Shown one piece after another: positions 12,263 to 23,440 of a DNA stretch of 64,000 nt. Numbering within the stretch: the first letter of the stretch is position 1; every line of letters starts with the position of its first letter. The notes below the pieces were generated by a model, which made no database searches, was not told the origin of the DNA, and was given only the letters and a program-made list of their open reading frames with translations. The stretch comes from Vombatus ursinus (Eukaryota; Chordata; Mammalia; Diprotodontia; Vombatidae), in NCBI RefSeq assembly GCF_900497805.2, contig NW_020954581.1:7188142-7252141 (forward strand), in the 5' to 3' direction. Position numbers and translations under genes: made by a program.

Positions 12263-13080
12263 GAACACTTTGTGTGTTCTGGGTAAGTCTGAAGGCTACT
12301 TCTCACAATATTGTGTGTTATCTACATCCATAACTTCAGTTAGTAGTTTGTGAAAATAAGGATGTATTTATTTTTTCATTCAGATTCATCGGCCCCCTGA
12401 AAACCAGTCCATGGACTTCTTGGAGCAGGGAGGGTCTGCGGAATTCAGATTAGGAATCCCTTTCTTAATGCATTAAAAACTCATTAATGCTGATTCTTGC
12501 TGAGACTTTTTTATTATTACTAAAATATTGAGTTTTGGCTGGATAAAACAATTATATTTTCAAACATCTTTATTAAGGAAAAATTACAGCATATGTTTCT
12601 CTAATCTCATCTCTTTGCTTCTCACTAGCATTATTTTAGCCTGCACGAAGAGTGCCAAAATCAGTCCACTATTCAGTTAAATTGACAGGGATTATAAGTG
12701 TCTTAACCATATTACTGGGATCTTTACCACATTATATATCTTTATAAAAGAATTCACAATAAAATGTTAAATTGTCTTGTGTTCTTGTATAATGGAGGGG
12801 GAATTAATTCTTTCATATAATACCTTCTTATCAAATAGTAATTCATTTTCTCAAGCATCATGACAGAGTAGCAAAAGCCATATATACATACATACATATA
12901 GATAAATATAGATAGATAGATATAGATATTCTAAGAAAGATGCAGTATCATAACAAATGTCCCATTTCCCCTGACAAGGATGGTTAGAACACTGAATTAG
13001 AAGTTTATTACATCACTAAAAAGTGGAGACATCACCTTGCTGACAAAGGTTCATATAGTCAAAGTGATTTTTTTTTTTCC
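12260..13080. other. Unassigned AT-rich sequence
   Basis: Nothing recognised, except a short tagata microsatellite at about 12895-12930. Confidence 0.4.
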
Positions 13081-13084
13081 AGGA

Positions 13085-13525
13085 GCAATGTTAGCAATGT
13101 TAGGCTGTGAGAATTGGATTGTAAGGAAAGCTGAGCACCATAGAATTGAGGCTTTCAAACTGTGGTGCAGAAGAAGACTTTGGAGAGTCTGTTGGACAGC
13201 AAGGAGATTAAGTCAGTCAATATTTAAAGAAAATCAGACTATTCACTGGACGGTCAAATACTAAAACTGAAGTGGAAATACTTTGGCCACATAATGAGAA
13301 GATAGATTTCATTGGACAAGATGCTCATCTTGGAAAAGATTGAAGGAAAAAGGAAAAGGGGACAGAAGAGAATGAGGTGGATAGATAGTGTCATGGAAAC
13401 AATGAACATGAACTTGGATTGACTTGACAACATACTGGAGGACAGAAGGACCCGGCATGTTGTGGTCCATGTGATCACAAAGAGTCCGTCATGACTGAAC
13501 AACTCAAGAACAACAACATAGTCAC
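13085..13525 (+). mobile_element. RTE (BovB-like) LINE, 3' end
   Basis: The translation near 13100-13260 gives CENWIVRKAEHHRIEAFKLW, then CRRRLWRVCWTARR and a SQSIFKE motif. This is the conserved C-terminal tail of RTE/BovB reverse transcriptases (known form: C-SWTIKKAEHRRIDAFELW). The following DNA, with acactttggccacataatga-like wording, also matches that tail. The copy ends in gtcatgactgaacaactc and an acaaca tail. This is the same 3' end that the Mar1-like SINEs carry, so it represents the probable driver LINE. It is 5'-truncated and damaged. Confidence 0.85.
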
Positions 13526-13689
13526 ATGTAATCAATGTAAAATCAGTCACTAGTATACTTGAAAACTTATGTTATCTGCTGGTAATGTTCATTATACAAA
13601 TCATAAAAGTGACCATCATTCCATTTATGCTGACAAAGCAATCTAAGATTGTACTTTTAGAACATCATTGAATAGAAGTGGTTTGAACT

Positions 13690-13895
13690 CAGAAGAAGGA
13701 CTAACATGGTGCAAGAGGAAATATACTACATCAGTTATGAAGGGACTTAAATTCTGTTCTTGAATTCTGCCATTAACTACTTGTGTGATTTGAATAAGTA
13801 GTTCAACCTCCTGGGAACCTCTTTTCCTCACTTGTAAAATGAAGAGGGTTGACTAGATCATTTATAAATTCCTTTCCATCTCTATAAATCAATGA
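13690..13895 (+). mobile_element. MIR3/THER-like SINE
   Basis: Shows cattaactacttgtgtgatt, the CORE block ttttcctcacttgtaaaatg, and a tail resembling gactagatcatttataaatt then cctttccatctctat, the MIR3/THER type. Confidence 0.6.
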
Positions 13896-14289
13896 AAGAG
13901 ATTCTTAGTATCCTTCTTATCTTTACTCTCTTAAATTTCATGTAACTTGGAAAGTTTATATTTGTTTCTCCTCATTCTGAATTCCTGAAGTCTATTGAAT
14001 ATGAAAATGGATATATTAAGAAAAAATGTTTTACCCTTAAATTAAAACACATATTCAACATCTACATATTCATAAAAGAACACACATTCATTCTAGAATC
14101 TTCTCTTTGAACAGCTTGTAACCTTTCTGCTTAGCTTACCTTAACGTTTTTCATTGACCCTTTGATAGATAACTTATCTTCACTCTGACCCCACTGCTTC
14201 CCATCAACTTGAATCCTGACAGAATAACAGATTTTTTAAAATCATATTTTAAAGAAGGCATAGATTTCAGGAATAAAGTAGTAATAGTA

Positions 14290-15045
14290 CTTCTGAAAAA
14301 TGTAGCCTAGTCAGGCTACTTCTGTGATATTGTATTCATTTCCAGGTACATCAGTTTAGGGAGGATGTTGGAAAGATTCATATCATCCAGAGGATGGTAA
14401 ACAAGATAGCAGAGGACCTAGAGGCTATTTCATATGAGTTCAAGGAAATGGGGATTTTTTAACCTTCAGAAATAAAGACTTTGAGTCCACAAGATAGCTA
14501 CCTTAAATACTTGAAGGGCAAATACATGACAACAAGGAATTAAACATGTTCTTTTTTGCTCCAAAGTGAAGAAGCAGGTAGGCTTATGTCAAGAAAAGTT
14601 TCTTAACAATTCGGGCTGACCACCATGCAGTGAATTGCTAGACCTGGAAATAGAGGTATGTGAGCTCAAATCTGTTCTCAGATTCATATTACCTCTGTGC
14701 CCCTGAGCAAGTCACTTAAACTTTTTACCTTAGTTTCCTCATTTGTAAAATTTGGATAATAATAGCACCTACCTTCCAGGAATATCATAAGGATAAAATA
14801 GCATAATATTTGTAAATTCCTTTGTAAACCTTAAAATGCTATAAACAGGTTAGCTATTATTTCTGTTAGTGTAACAAACTAATTCTGGAGGTAGTGGGTA
14901 CCTTGTCAAACGTATTCCAAACAGGAGTTGGATATACAGTTGTATGACATATTGTAGTGGCAATTCTCTTCAGATATGGATTGACTAGATGGACCCTGAG
15001 GATCCTTATGACTGTAAAATCCTGTGATTTTTGGCATTGTTAGTG
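14290..15045 (+). mobile_element. CR1/L3 LINE 3' region, split by a SINE
   Basis: The DNA follows the L3/CR1 3' region: cttaaatacttgaagggcaa, gtcaagaaaagtttcttaac and then, beyond a SINE, ctggaggtagtgggtacctt, attgtagtggcaattctctt and gactagatggaccctgagga. The two halves are collinear on either side of the SINE at 14625-14880. Confidence 0.75.
14625..14880 (+). mobile_element. MIR-like SINE inside CR1/L3
   Basis: Contains cctgagcaagtcacttaaac, the CORE block ttagtttcctcatttgtaaa, aatagcacctaccttccagg and a terminal ttaaaatgctataaacaggt with gctattatt. It interrupts an older CR1/L3 copy. Confidence 0.75.
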
Positions 15046-16205
15046 TTAAACTTTATCATGGAGACATGTGACAACTCTTACTGAGTTTAATGATAAAGAG
15101 TTTTATCCACTCTTGTACGTGGAAAATATGTCATACTTTGTCCATGACAAAAATGTCTAAATTTTCTAAAAGTAAGTGAAGACACAGTTAATACATTTGA
15201 GAGATGGACATAATCACAACATTCACTCAATTCAAATTTGGCATTGATTCTTTGCTTTACATTTATCAATAGAAATACTCAATTCCCAAGTGTAACTAAT
15301 GAAAAACGTTGCTGCCAAGTCAACATCTTTAAAGTAAGCCTGCTGACTGAGCAAGGAAATAAATGTGTTTTTCTTCTTAGTGAAACCGCAGTTGCATATC
15401 TTACTATATGCACCAGTTATCTTTACAAAGAACTGGAGTTATTTTGTTCTTTAGCAATCCATGAATTGAGATTCCCAATTTCAAGCAAACATGACTTATA
15501 GAACAAATTCATTTATTTCAGAGTATTTCTAATATGTATATTTTAGACCATGTCTTTTGTGAGGCAATGTCTCTATGTTAGTTTTTTTTTTCTTTTGGAA
15601 ATGTAATTTAATGTAGTACTACATGAAGCAATCTCTCATCCAGCATCCATGTGATGTGATGTGTGTGTGTATGTGTATGTGTTATGTGTGGGTGATTGTA
15701 AAATTCAGAGATTTCCCCTAGGTTGATACACAACAAAACTTTGTGTACCCTGAGACTATTATAATGACTGTGAAGGCATTTGAAGGAAATTTAAAATGCC
15801 AGAAATTTGGTTTCTGGAAACACTACTGAGTTAGAGCCCCTATACACTATGATTCTAATATTCCCAAGAGTTAAAAAAAAAAAACTAAACTAAAGAAGTA
15901 TAGTTTTTCAGACTGGCCTTCAAAAAACCATCATGGTGATAGGTTTGAAATAGAGGAGAGCAAAATAAGTGAAGATCCTTTGTTATTTGATACCACAAGA
16001 AGGTGAGATACAATGGTATAAATAAGAAATACTAATATCACACCTACTGAAAATGGGTGTTGTGGATAGTTCTAACTATTAAGGTGGGCAAACCAAGAAT
16101 GCTCATGAAATAGCCCGAAGTCAGGGATGCTTTCATTGTGTGCCAAGATTGTTTCACAACAAAATTGAAAACAGACCTGACCAGTTACAGATAAGAGATT
16201 TAAAC
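15046..16205. other. Unassigned sequence
   Basis: Contains a short TG-rich run at 15660-15695. The 87-codon frame at 15238-15501 (+) has no recognisable domain. I found no splice-framed exon. Confidence 0.4.
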
Positions 16206-16209
16206 TACA

Positions 16210-16325
16210 TTAAAAAATATTCAGCATTTATTATGTGGTGTATGATTATGGCACAGGGCATACACAAAACAAAGTGAAATAATGCTTTTCCTCAATAAAT
16301 AATCAATCAGCAAACATTTATTTTT
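16210..16325 (-). mobile_element. L2 3' end (weak)
   Basis: The plus strand reads gcatttattatgtggtgtat then ggcacagggcatacacaaaa, resembling the complement of the L2 terminus. It abuts the next SINE. Confidence 0.35.
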
Positions 16326-16327
16326 TA

Positions 16328-16580
16328 TTTGTTTTTATTCAGTCATTTTTCAGTCAGGTCCTATTCTATGACTCCTTTTTGGGATTTTTCTTGGCAGAGA
16401 TACTGGAGTGGTTTGCCATTTCCTTCTCCAGCTCATTAGACAGATGAGGAACTGAGGCACACAGAGTTAAATAACTTTCCTAGGTTCTCATAGCTAGTAA
16501 GTGTCTGAAGCCAAATTTGTACTTAGGAAGAAAAGACTTCTTGGCTCCAGGCCTGGCATTGTACCATGTAGCTGTCCTTA
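16328..16580 (-). mobile_element. Mar1-like SINE
   Basis: Antisense copy with ttattcagtcatttttcagt, actggagtggtttgccattt, the CORE complement cagatgaggaactgaggcac, and a head ending in catgtagctgtcct. Confidence 0.85.
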
Positions 16581-16584
16581 CTTT

Positions 16585-18474
16585 TTTTTTTTTTAACATT
16601 TCAATTTATTATGTATTTATTTTTAAACATTTGTTCCTTTTAAATTTTGAGTTCCAAATTCTTTCCCTTTCTCCCACTCACATACACACTAAGAAGGCAA
16701 GCAATATGATATCAATTATACATGTGAAATTATGGAAAACATTTCCATATTAGACGTATTTTAAGACAAGCAAGAAAAAATAAAGTAAGAGAAGTATGCT
16801 TCAATTTTCACTCAGAGTTCACAAGTTCTCTTTCTGGAAATGGATAGCATTTTTGCATTATGAGTTCTTTGGGATATTCTTGGATCATTATATTCATTAG
16901 TGTAGTCAAGTCTTTCACAGTTGTTCATCATTACAACATTGTTGTTACTGTGCAAAATGATCTTCCAGTTCTTCTCACTTAACTTTGTATGAATTCATTT
17001 ATATATATCTTGCCATGCTTTTCTGAAGCCACCCCTCTCATTTCCCTTTGCATCAGTCCATGCAAGTCTTTCCAGGTTTTTCTGAGAGCTGGCTATCAAT
17101 TTTTCCATACACATACATATTTTTTCCCTTTTTCTTTGATCTCTGTGGGATACAGAGCTAGTTGTAGTATTGCGGAGTCAGAGTATGTACAGTTTTATAG
17201 ACCTTTGTGCATCATTCCAAATTGTTCTTCAGAAGGGTTGGACCAGTTCACTCCTCCACCAGCAGTTCATTAGGGTACATTTTTTCTGCTCATCCACTTG
17301 AGCATTTGTCATTTCCCGTAGGTATGTGGTGGTACCTAAGAGTTGTTTTAATTTGCATTTTTCTAATCAATAGTGATTTGGAACATTTTTTTTTCTTTCT
17401 TTGAAATCTGCCTCTTTATATCATTTAACCATTTATCCCTTGATGAATGGCTCTTAATTTTATAAATTTGACTCAGTTCTATACTCAGTATATATTTGGG
17501 AAATGAGGCCTTTATCAGAAAAACAATGTAATAATTGTTGATATTACTTCATTGTCTATGCTACCCTTTAACATAATGTAGTTTGGCTTATTATCTCTTT
17601 TAAGTAGGTATATTTTTACTTTTGCTTTAACTGAGATCATGCCTTTTTTAACTTCAGTTGAAGAATATTAGATTCTTCTTTGGTCCTTTATTTTAACTCT
17701 TCCTTTCTATTTCAAGTGTGTCTCTTGTAAATAACATATTGTTGGATTCTGGCTTATAATCCATTCTGCTATCTGCTTCCATTTTATGGGCAAGCTCATC
17801 TCATTCACACTCCCAGTTATGATTACCAACTGAGTATTTTCTTCCTCCATCTTCTTTTTCTTCTTCTCCTCCTTCTTCTCCTCCTCCTCCTTCTTTTCTT
17901 CTCTCCTTAAGTCTATTTCACTTCTAACCACTGCATCAATTAATGTGCCTTCACTTTTGTCCTGCACCCTTCTCTTATTTTGTTACCAACCTATTTCTCT
18001 ATTGTCAAAGTTACATTTCTGTACATATCTCTGTGCATGTGGGTGTGTGTGTTTCCTTCTTTGAACCAAGTTTAATGAGACTGAAGTTAAAATATTACCC
18101 ACCATCCTCCTCCATTTTCTCCTCCACTCTAAAAAGTCCTCTTTATGTTCTTCTTTTGTGAGAAAACTTCTCCAAATCTACCTCTCCCTTCCCCTTCTCC
18201 CAAATGCATCTTCCTTTCTCACCCCTTCATTTATTTTTGGAAATCATTCCAACATAATTTACTCATACCCATATTCTCTGTATATGTAGTTTCCTTTTAA
18301 TTGCCTTAATATTGATAAAGTTTTAAGAATTATGTTTATCAGCTTCCTTACATGGGAATGTAAACAATTTAAATGTATTAACTCCCTCATGGTTACTCTT
18401 TCTGTTTATGTTTTTATGCTTTTCTTGAGTATTGTTTCTGAATGCCAATTTTCTATTTAACTCTGGTCTTTGCT
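16585..18474 (-). mobile_element. L1 LINE copy C, internally deleted
   Basis: Read on the minus strand from right to left: the post-ORF1 spacer (about 18470-17970), then the start of ORF2, then the ORF2 C-terminus and 3' UTR (17520-16585). The frame ending near 17707 gives NTQLVIITGSVNEMSLPIKW then KQIAEWIISQNPTICYLQET, which is the L1 endonuclease N-terminus including its QETHL motif. The endonuclease follows for about 100 codons (NYIMLKGSIDNEV at about 17580). The sequence then jumps at about 17520 to the C-terminal SDKGLIS-equivalent site, so the rest of the endonuclease and the RT are absent. It is 5'-truncated or broken at 18474, where sense L1 copy A begins. Confidence 0.8.
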
Positions 18475-19694
18475 TAAAAATTCAAATGGAAAAAATGGAA
18501 ACTAATGACTTTATAAGAACTCAAGAAGCAATAAAACAAAAACAAAAGTGAAAAAGAAGAAGACAATGTGAAATATCTCATTGGAAAAGCAACTGAACTG
18601 GAAAATAGATCCAGGAGATAGAATTTAAAAAAAAAAAATTGGACTACCTGAAATCCATTATCAAATAAATAAATAAATAAAAAGAACCTAGCCATCATCT
18701 TTCAAGAAATTATCAAGGAAAACTGTCCTGATATTCTAGAATCAGAGGTAAAATAGAAATAGAAAGAATCCATCAATCACCTCCTGAAAGAGATCCCAAA
18801 ATTAAAACTGCTAGAAATATTACAGTCAAATTCCAGAGTTCCCAGGTCAAGGAGAAACTATTGCAAGCAGCCAGACAGAAACAATTTAAGTATTGTGGAG
18901 CCACAGTCAAGATAACACAAGATTTAGCAGCTTCTACATTAAAGAATCTGAGGGCTTGGCATGTGATAGTCTGGAGGTCAAAGGAGCTAGGATTACAAAC
19001 AAGAATCACCTATCCAGCAAAACTGAGTATAATCCTTCAGGGGAAAATGGACATTCAGTGTGATACAGGATTTTTAAGCATTCTTGATGAAAAGAGAAGA
19101 GCTAGATAGAAAATTTGACTTTCATACACAAGACAAGAGGATAAAAAGGTAAATAGGAAAGGGAAATCATAAGGGGATTAGTAAGGTTAAACTGTGTACA
19201 TTTCTGTATGGGAAGATGATATTTGTAACTCAAAAGACTTTTCACATTATTTGAGTAGTTAGAAGGAATATATATAGACAGAGGGCACAGGTGTGAGTTG
19301 AATATCAAGGGATGATATCTATGATGGTGAGAGAGGAGTGTACTGGGAGAAAGAGAAAGAGAGAGGTAGAAGAGGGTAAATTATTTTTCATAAAAGAATC
19401 AAGAAAAAGCTTTTACAGTGTAGGGGAAGAGGTGAGATGTGAGAGAAAGTGAATGAATCTTACTCTCACCAGAAATGACTCAAAGAGGGAATAACCTACA
19501 CACAGAAATGCACATAGAAATCTATCTTATCATACAGGAAAGTAAGAGAGGAAAGGGATAACCTAAGGGGGGAATGACAGAAGAGAAGACAGATTGGGGA
19601 GGCAGTAGTCAGAAGCAAAATACTTTTGAGGAGGGACAGGGAGAAAGGAGAGAGACAATAGAATAAATAAGGGAAGGGGGAATACACTTAGCAA
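18475..19694 (+). mobile_element. L1 LINE copy A, left part (ORF1 and spacer)
   Basis: Sense strand. ORF1 starts in its coiled-coil region at 18480 and runs through the RRM into the C-terminal domain (QFKYCGATVKITQDLAAST, then RITYPAKLSIILQGK, about 18880-19060). The post-ORF1 spacer follows (19090-19680). The frame is broken by stops and shifts. A younger L1 interrupts the element, which resumes at 21393 with ORF2 C-terminal sequence. The residues left of 18475 belong to an oppositely oriented L1. Confidence 0.8.
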
Positions 19695-21406
19695 AATGGT
19701 TGGATCATTTCACAACTCCACCAACAATGCATTAGTGTTCCAATTTTCCCACATCTTTCTCAACATTTATCATTTTCTTGTTTTGTTATGTTGGCCAACC
19801 TGATAGGTGTGATGTGGTACCTCAGAGTTGTTTTGATTTGCATTTCTCTAATCAATAGTGATTTAGGGAATTTTTTTTTCATATGACTATAGATGGCTTT
19901 AATTTATTCCTCTGAGAACTGCTTATTCATATCCTTTGAACATTTATCAATTTGGGAATGATTTGTATTCTTATAAATTTGACTCAGTTCTCTACATATT
20001 TTATAAATGAGGCCCTTATCAGAGACACAGATTATGAAAATTCTTTCCCAGTTTTCTACTTTCTTTCTAATCTTAGTTGCATTGGCTTTGTGCAAAAACT
20101 TTTCAATTTAATGTAATCAAAATTATCAATTTTGCATTTCATAATGTTCTCTATCTCCTGTTGGTCATGCATTCTTCTGTTCTCCATAAATATGAGAGGT
20201 AAACTATTCCTTGTTCTCCCAGTTTTCTTATAGTATCAGTCTTTATATCTAAATCATGAACTCATTTTGACTTTATTTTGGTATATGATGTGAGATTTTG
20301 GTCAATACCTACTTTCTAACATATTCCCAGTTTTCTCAGCAGTTGTTATCAAATAGTGAGTCCTTATCCCAGAAGCTGGAGTCTTTGGGTTTATCAAATA
20401 GTAGATTACTATAGTCATTGACTACCATGTCTTACATCCCTAACTTACTCCACTGATCCACAACTCTATTTCTCAGACAGTACCAAGTAGTTTTGATGAT
20501 TGCTGCTTCATAATACAATTTAAGATTTAGTATGAGCAGGTCCCCTTTCCCTGCATTTCTTTTCATTAGTTCCCTTGATATTCTGTATCTTTTGTTATTC
20601 CAAATGAATCTTACTATTTTTTCTAGCTCTATAAAATATTTTTTATAGAGAGAAAAATTTAGAGCTATGCCCAAAGGGCTATAAAAATGTACATAACCTT
20701 TAGCCCAGCAATAGCACTTCTAGGGCTGTATCCCAAAGAGATCATACAAATGGGAAAAGGATCCACATGTACAAAAATATTAATAGCAACTCTTTTTGTG
20801 GTGGCAAAGAATTGGAAATTGAGGGAATGCCCATCTATTGGGGAATAGCTGAACAAGTTGTGGTATATGAATGTAATGGAATACTACTATGATATGAGAA
20901 ATGATGAGAAGGTGGACTTCAGAAAAACCTGGAAAGGCTTGTATGGACTGATGTTGAGTGAAGTGAACGGAACCAGGAGAATGTTGTACACAGTAACAGC
21001 CACGTTGTGCAATGACTAATGTTGATAGAATTAGCCTTTCTCAGCAATGCAAGGATCTAAGAAATCTCCAAAGATCTCCTTATGGAAAAATGCTATTCAC
21101 AATCAAAGAAAGAACAATGGAGTTTGAATGCAGATTGAGTCATACTATTTGCCATTTCTTTTTCTTCTGTTGTGTTTTGTTTCCTCTTTCTGATGGTTCT
21201 GCCTATTGGTTCTAATTCTTCCTTATAACATCACTAATGTAAAAATATGTTTAATAGGAATGTATATGTATAGCCTATATCAGATTGTGAGCCATCTTGG
21301 GGAGGGAGTGGGGGAAGGAAGAAGGAAAAAATTAAAACTCAAAGGCCTATGGAAGTGATTGTTGATAAATCAAAATAAATTAACAAAAAAGAAATACACT
21401 TAGCAA
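19681..21406 (+). mobile_element. Nested L1 with inverted 5' half and target-site duplication
   Basis: A complete insertion flanked by the 14-bp direct repeat aatacacttagcaa (19681-19694 and 21393-21406). The left part, 19695 to about 20650, is antisense and encodes ORF2 RT/C-terminal sequence: FIELEKIVRFIWNNKR, LYYEAAIIKTTWYCLRNR and DKGLIYKICRELSQIYKN are readable on the minus strand. The right part, about 20657-21392, is sense and runs from ORF2 NYAQRA-equivalent codons through the 3' UTR to an A-rich end. The two parts are adjacent in ORF2, missing only about 10 bases. This is the known L1 twin-priming outcome. The clean duplication suggests it is younger than its host L1. Confidence 0.9.
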
Positions 21407-22500
21407 TAGTAATGATGAAAAAAATTTGAAGCAAGTTTTTGTCATAAAAGCCTCATTTCTCAAATATATAGAGAACTCAGTCAAATTTATAAAAATAGGA
21501 GCCATTCCCCAATTGTTAAATGATCAAGAGATATAATCAATTTGCAGATGAAGTAATCAAAGCTATCTATAGCCATGTTTAAAAAAAAAACATTCTAACT
21601 CACTATTTTTTTTTTTTTGGCTAGGCAATGGGGTTAAGTGACTTGCCCAGGGTCACATAGCTAGTAAGTGTTATGTGTCTGAGGCCAGATTTGAACTCAG
21701 GTCCTCCTGAATCCAGGTCCGGTGCTCTATCCACTGTGCCACCTACCTGCCCCATCTAACTCTCTATTGATTGGAAAAATGCAAATTAAAACAATTCTGA
21801 AGTACTAACTCATTCTTATTATATTGGCTAATAGGATGGAAAAGGTAAATGACAAATATTGGAGCAGATATGGGGAAAATAAGACATTAATGCACTGTTG
21901 GTGGAGTTGTGAACTAATGATTCAACCATTCTATGGAGCAATTTTGAACTATGCCCAAAGGGCTATGAAACCATGCATACCCTTTGACCTAGCAATATCA
22001 ATACTAGATCTGTATCCCAAAAGAGATTTTAAAAAAGGGAAAGGACCTATATGTACAAAAATACTTATAGCAGCTATTTTCTGGGAGTAAAGAATTAGAA
22101 GTTGAGGGGATGTCCATCATTTGGGAAATGGCTGAACAAATTGTGGTAAATGATTATGATGTAATGCTATTGTACTATAATGTTGTACTATAGTGTACTA
22201 TAATGATGAGCAGGATGCTCTCAGAAAAACCTGAAAGGACTTGCATGGACTGATGCAAAGTGAAATGCACTGTATACAGAGTAATAGCAATATTTTAAGA
22301 TGATGAGCTGTGAATGACTTAGCTATTCTCAACAATACAATGATCTAAGACAACTTTATGATAAAAAATGATATCCATCCCTGGAGAAAGAACTGGTAGT
22401 GTATGAATACAGATTGAAGCATCCCTTTTTTTTTGGCTTTTTTACTTTTCTTGAGGATTTTTTTTGTCTATGTTTTCTTTCACAGCATGACTATTATGGG
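21393..22500 (+). mobile_element. L1 LINE copy A, right part (ORF2 C-terminus and 3' UTR)
   Basis: Continuation of the L1 at 18475-19694. After tagtaatgatg (the ORF2 start equivalent) it goes straight into aatttgaagcaagtttttgt then cataaaagcctcatttctc, about 175 codons from the ORF2 end, so the endonuclease and RT are missing. The C-terminus is readable as TLMHCWWSCELMIQPF and [18 protein letters not shown] (21890-22080). The 3' UTR stops at about 22500, before its usual end and without poly(A). A WSINE1-like SINE interrupts it at 21608-21752. Confidence 0.85.
21608..21752 (-). mobile_element. WSINE1-like SINE inside L1
   Basis: Antisense: T-run, ggctaggcaatggggttaag, the B-box complement gatttgaactcaggtcctcc and the head complement ending in cacctacctgcccc. 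Target-site duplication: cattctaactcactatt (21591-21607) and catctaactctctatt (21753-21768). It belongs to the subfamily without the ccaaacacttga insertion. Confidence 0.9.
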
Positions 22501-22504
22501 TGAA

Positions 22505-23440
22505 AAAAGGTATGACTTTCTTCAGTATTTCTGTGCCATTTTTACCAAGTTGTTAATTCTCTTTTAATAATTTTTCTTGCATCACTCTAATTACTTTTCT
22601 CAATTATTCCTCTACCACTTCCACCTGTTTCTTTAACTCTTCCAAGAATTCTTGCTGGCCTTGAGTTCAAGTAGCATTTCTTTTCAAGGCTTTTTTTTAA
22701 AATATCTTTTCTCACTTTTTTTTCTGAGTTTACATCTTGATCTTTCCTTCCACTATAGTAGCTTTTTTGTTGTTGTTATTTGCTCTTTTTTTCCATCCTA
22801 TTTTTTGACTTTGAACTTTATGTTGAAATTGGACTCTACACACTTGAGGATGGAGAAGCTCTCCCAAACTTCAGGCTTTTTTGTGATGCTGTTTTCAGAG
22901 CTAGTTTTATGGTTCAACAAGTTTTGGGTGGTGTGATCCTGGGAGACATGTGGTGACTTTTCTCCTGGTCTATGCTGTGGTCTTTGCCCAGAATGGGGTC
23001 TCTGGTCCCCTGCAGCCACAAGCACTAGTACTCCACTTTGCTTTGGTACTATGACCAGGGCTCTGCCCCACTGCGACCAACTACAAGAGGTCCTCTCTAC
23101 TCCGGAACTACAACAAGGAACTGTGTAAGGGTAATAGAATTGCCAATCAACACCACCTGTACCCAGTGCCAGTAAAAAGTCCCCTGTAATCTCTTTCTGA
23201 CCAATTGTACAACCCTCTTACCTTTGGTGAGGCTGAGATCTCCCCCAACTGCTACTGCTTCTATGACTTCTCTTGCGGCTATGGCATGTGGGGGCTCTAG
23301 CCAAGCCTCATGCAGGCAATAATATCTCACCTTGACTTTCTGTACGCTCTGCTGCTCTGAGATTTTATCTAAAGCATTAAAGTTTTTTGGAGGGGAATAT
23401 TGGAAGAGTTCAGCTGGATGACTGTCCCTAATATACTGTT
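22505..23440 (-). mobile_element. L1 LINE copy E: 5' UTR and ORF1 N-terminus
   Basis: On the minus strand, about 23440-22850 is GC-richer sequence in the position of an L1 5' UTR, resembling the 56.4-57.08 kb copy in style. It is followed by ORF1 coiled-coil sequence down to 22505. The ORF1 reading stops at an actgaagaaag-equivalent point. Copy A, at 18475, begins with the next bases of ORF1. E and A therefore look like the two parts of one L1, now in opposite orientation. Confidence 0.6.
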
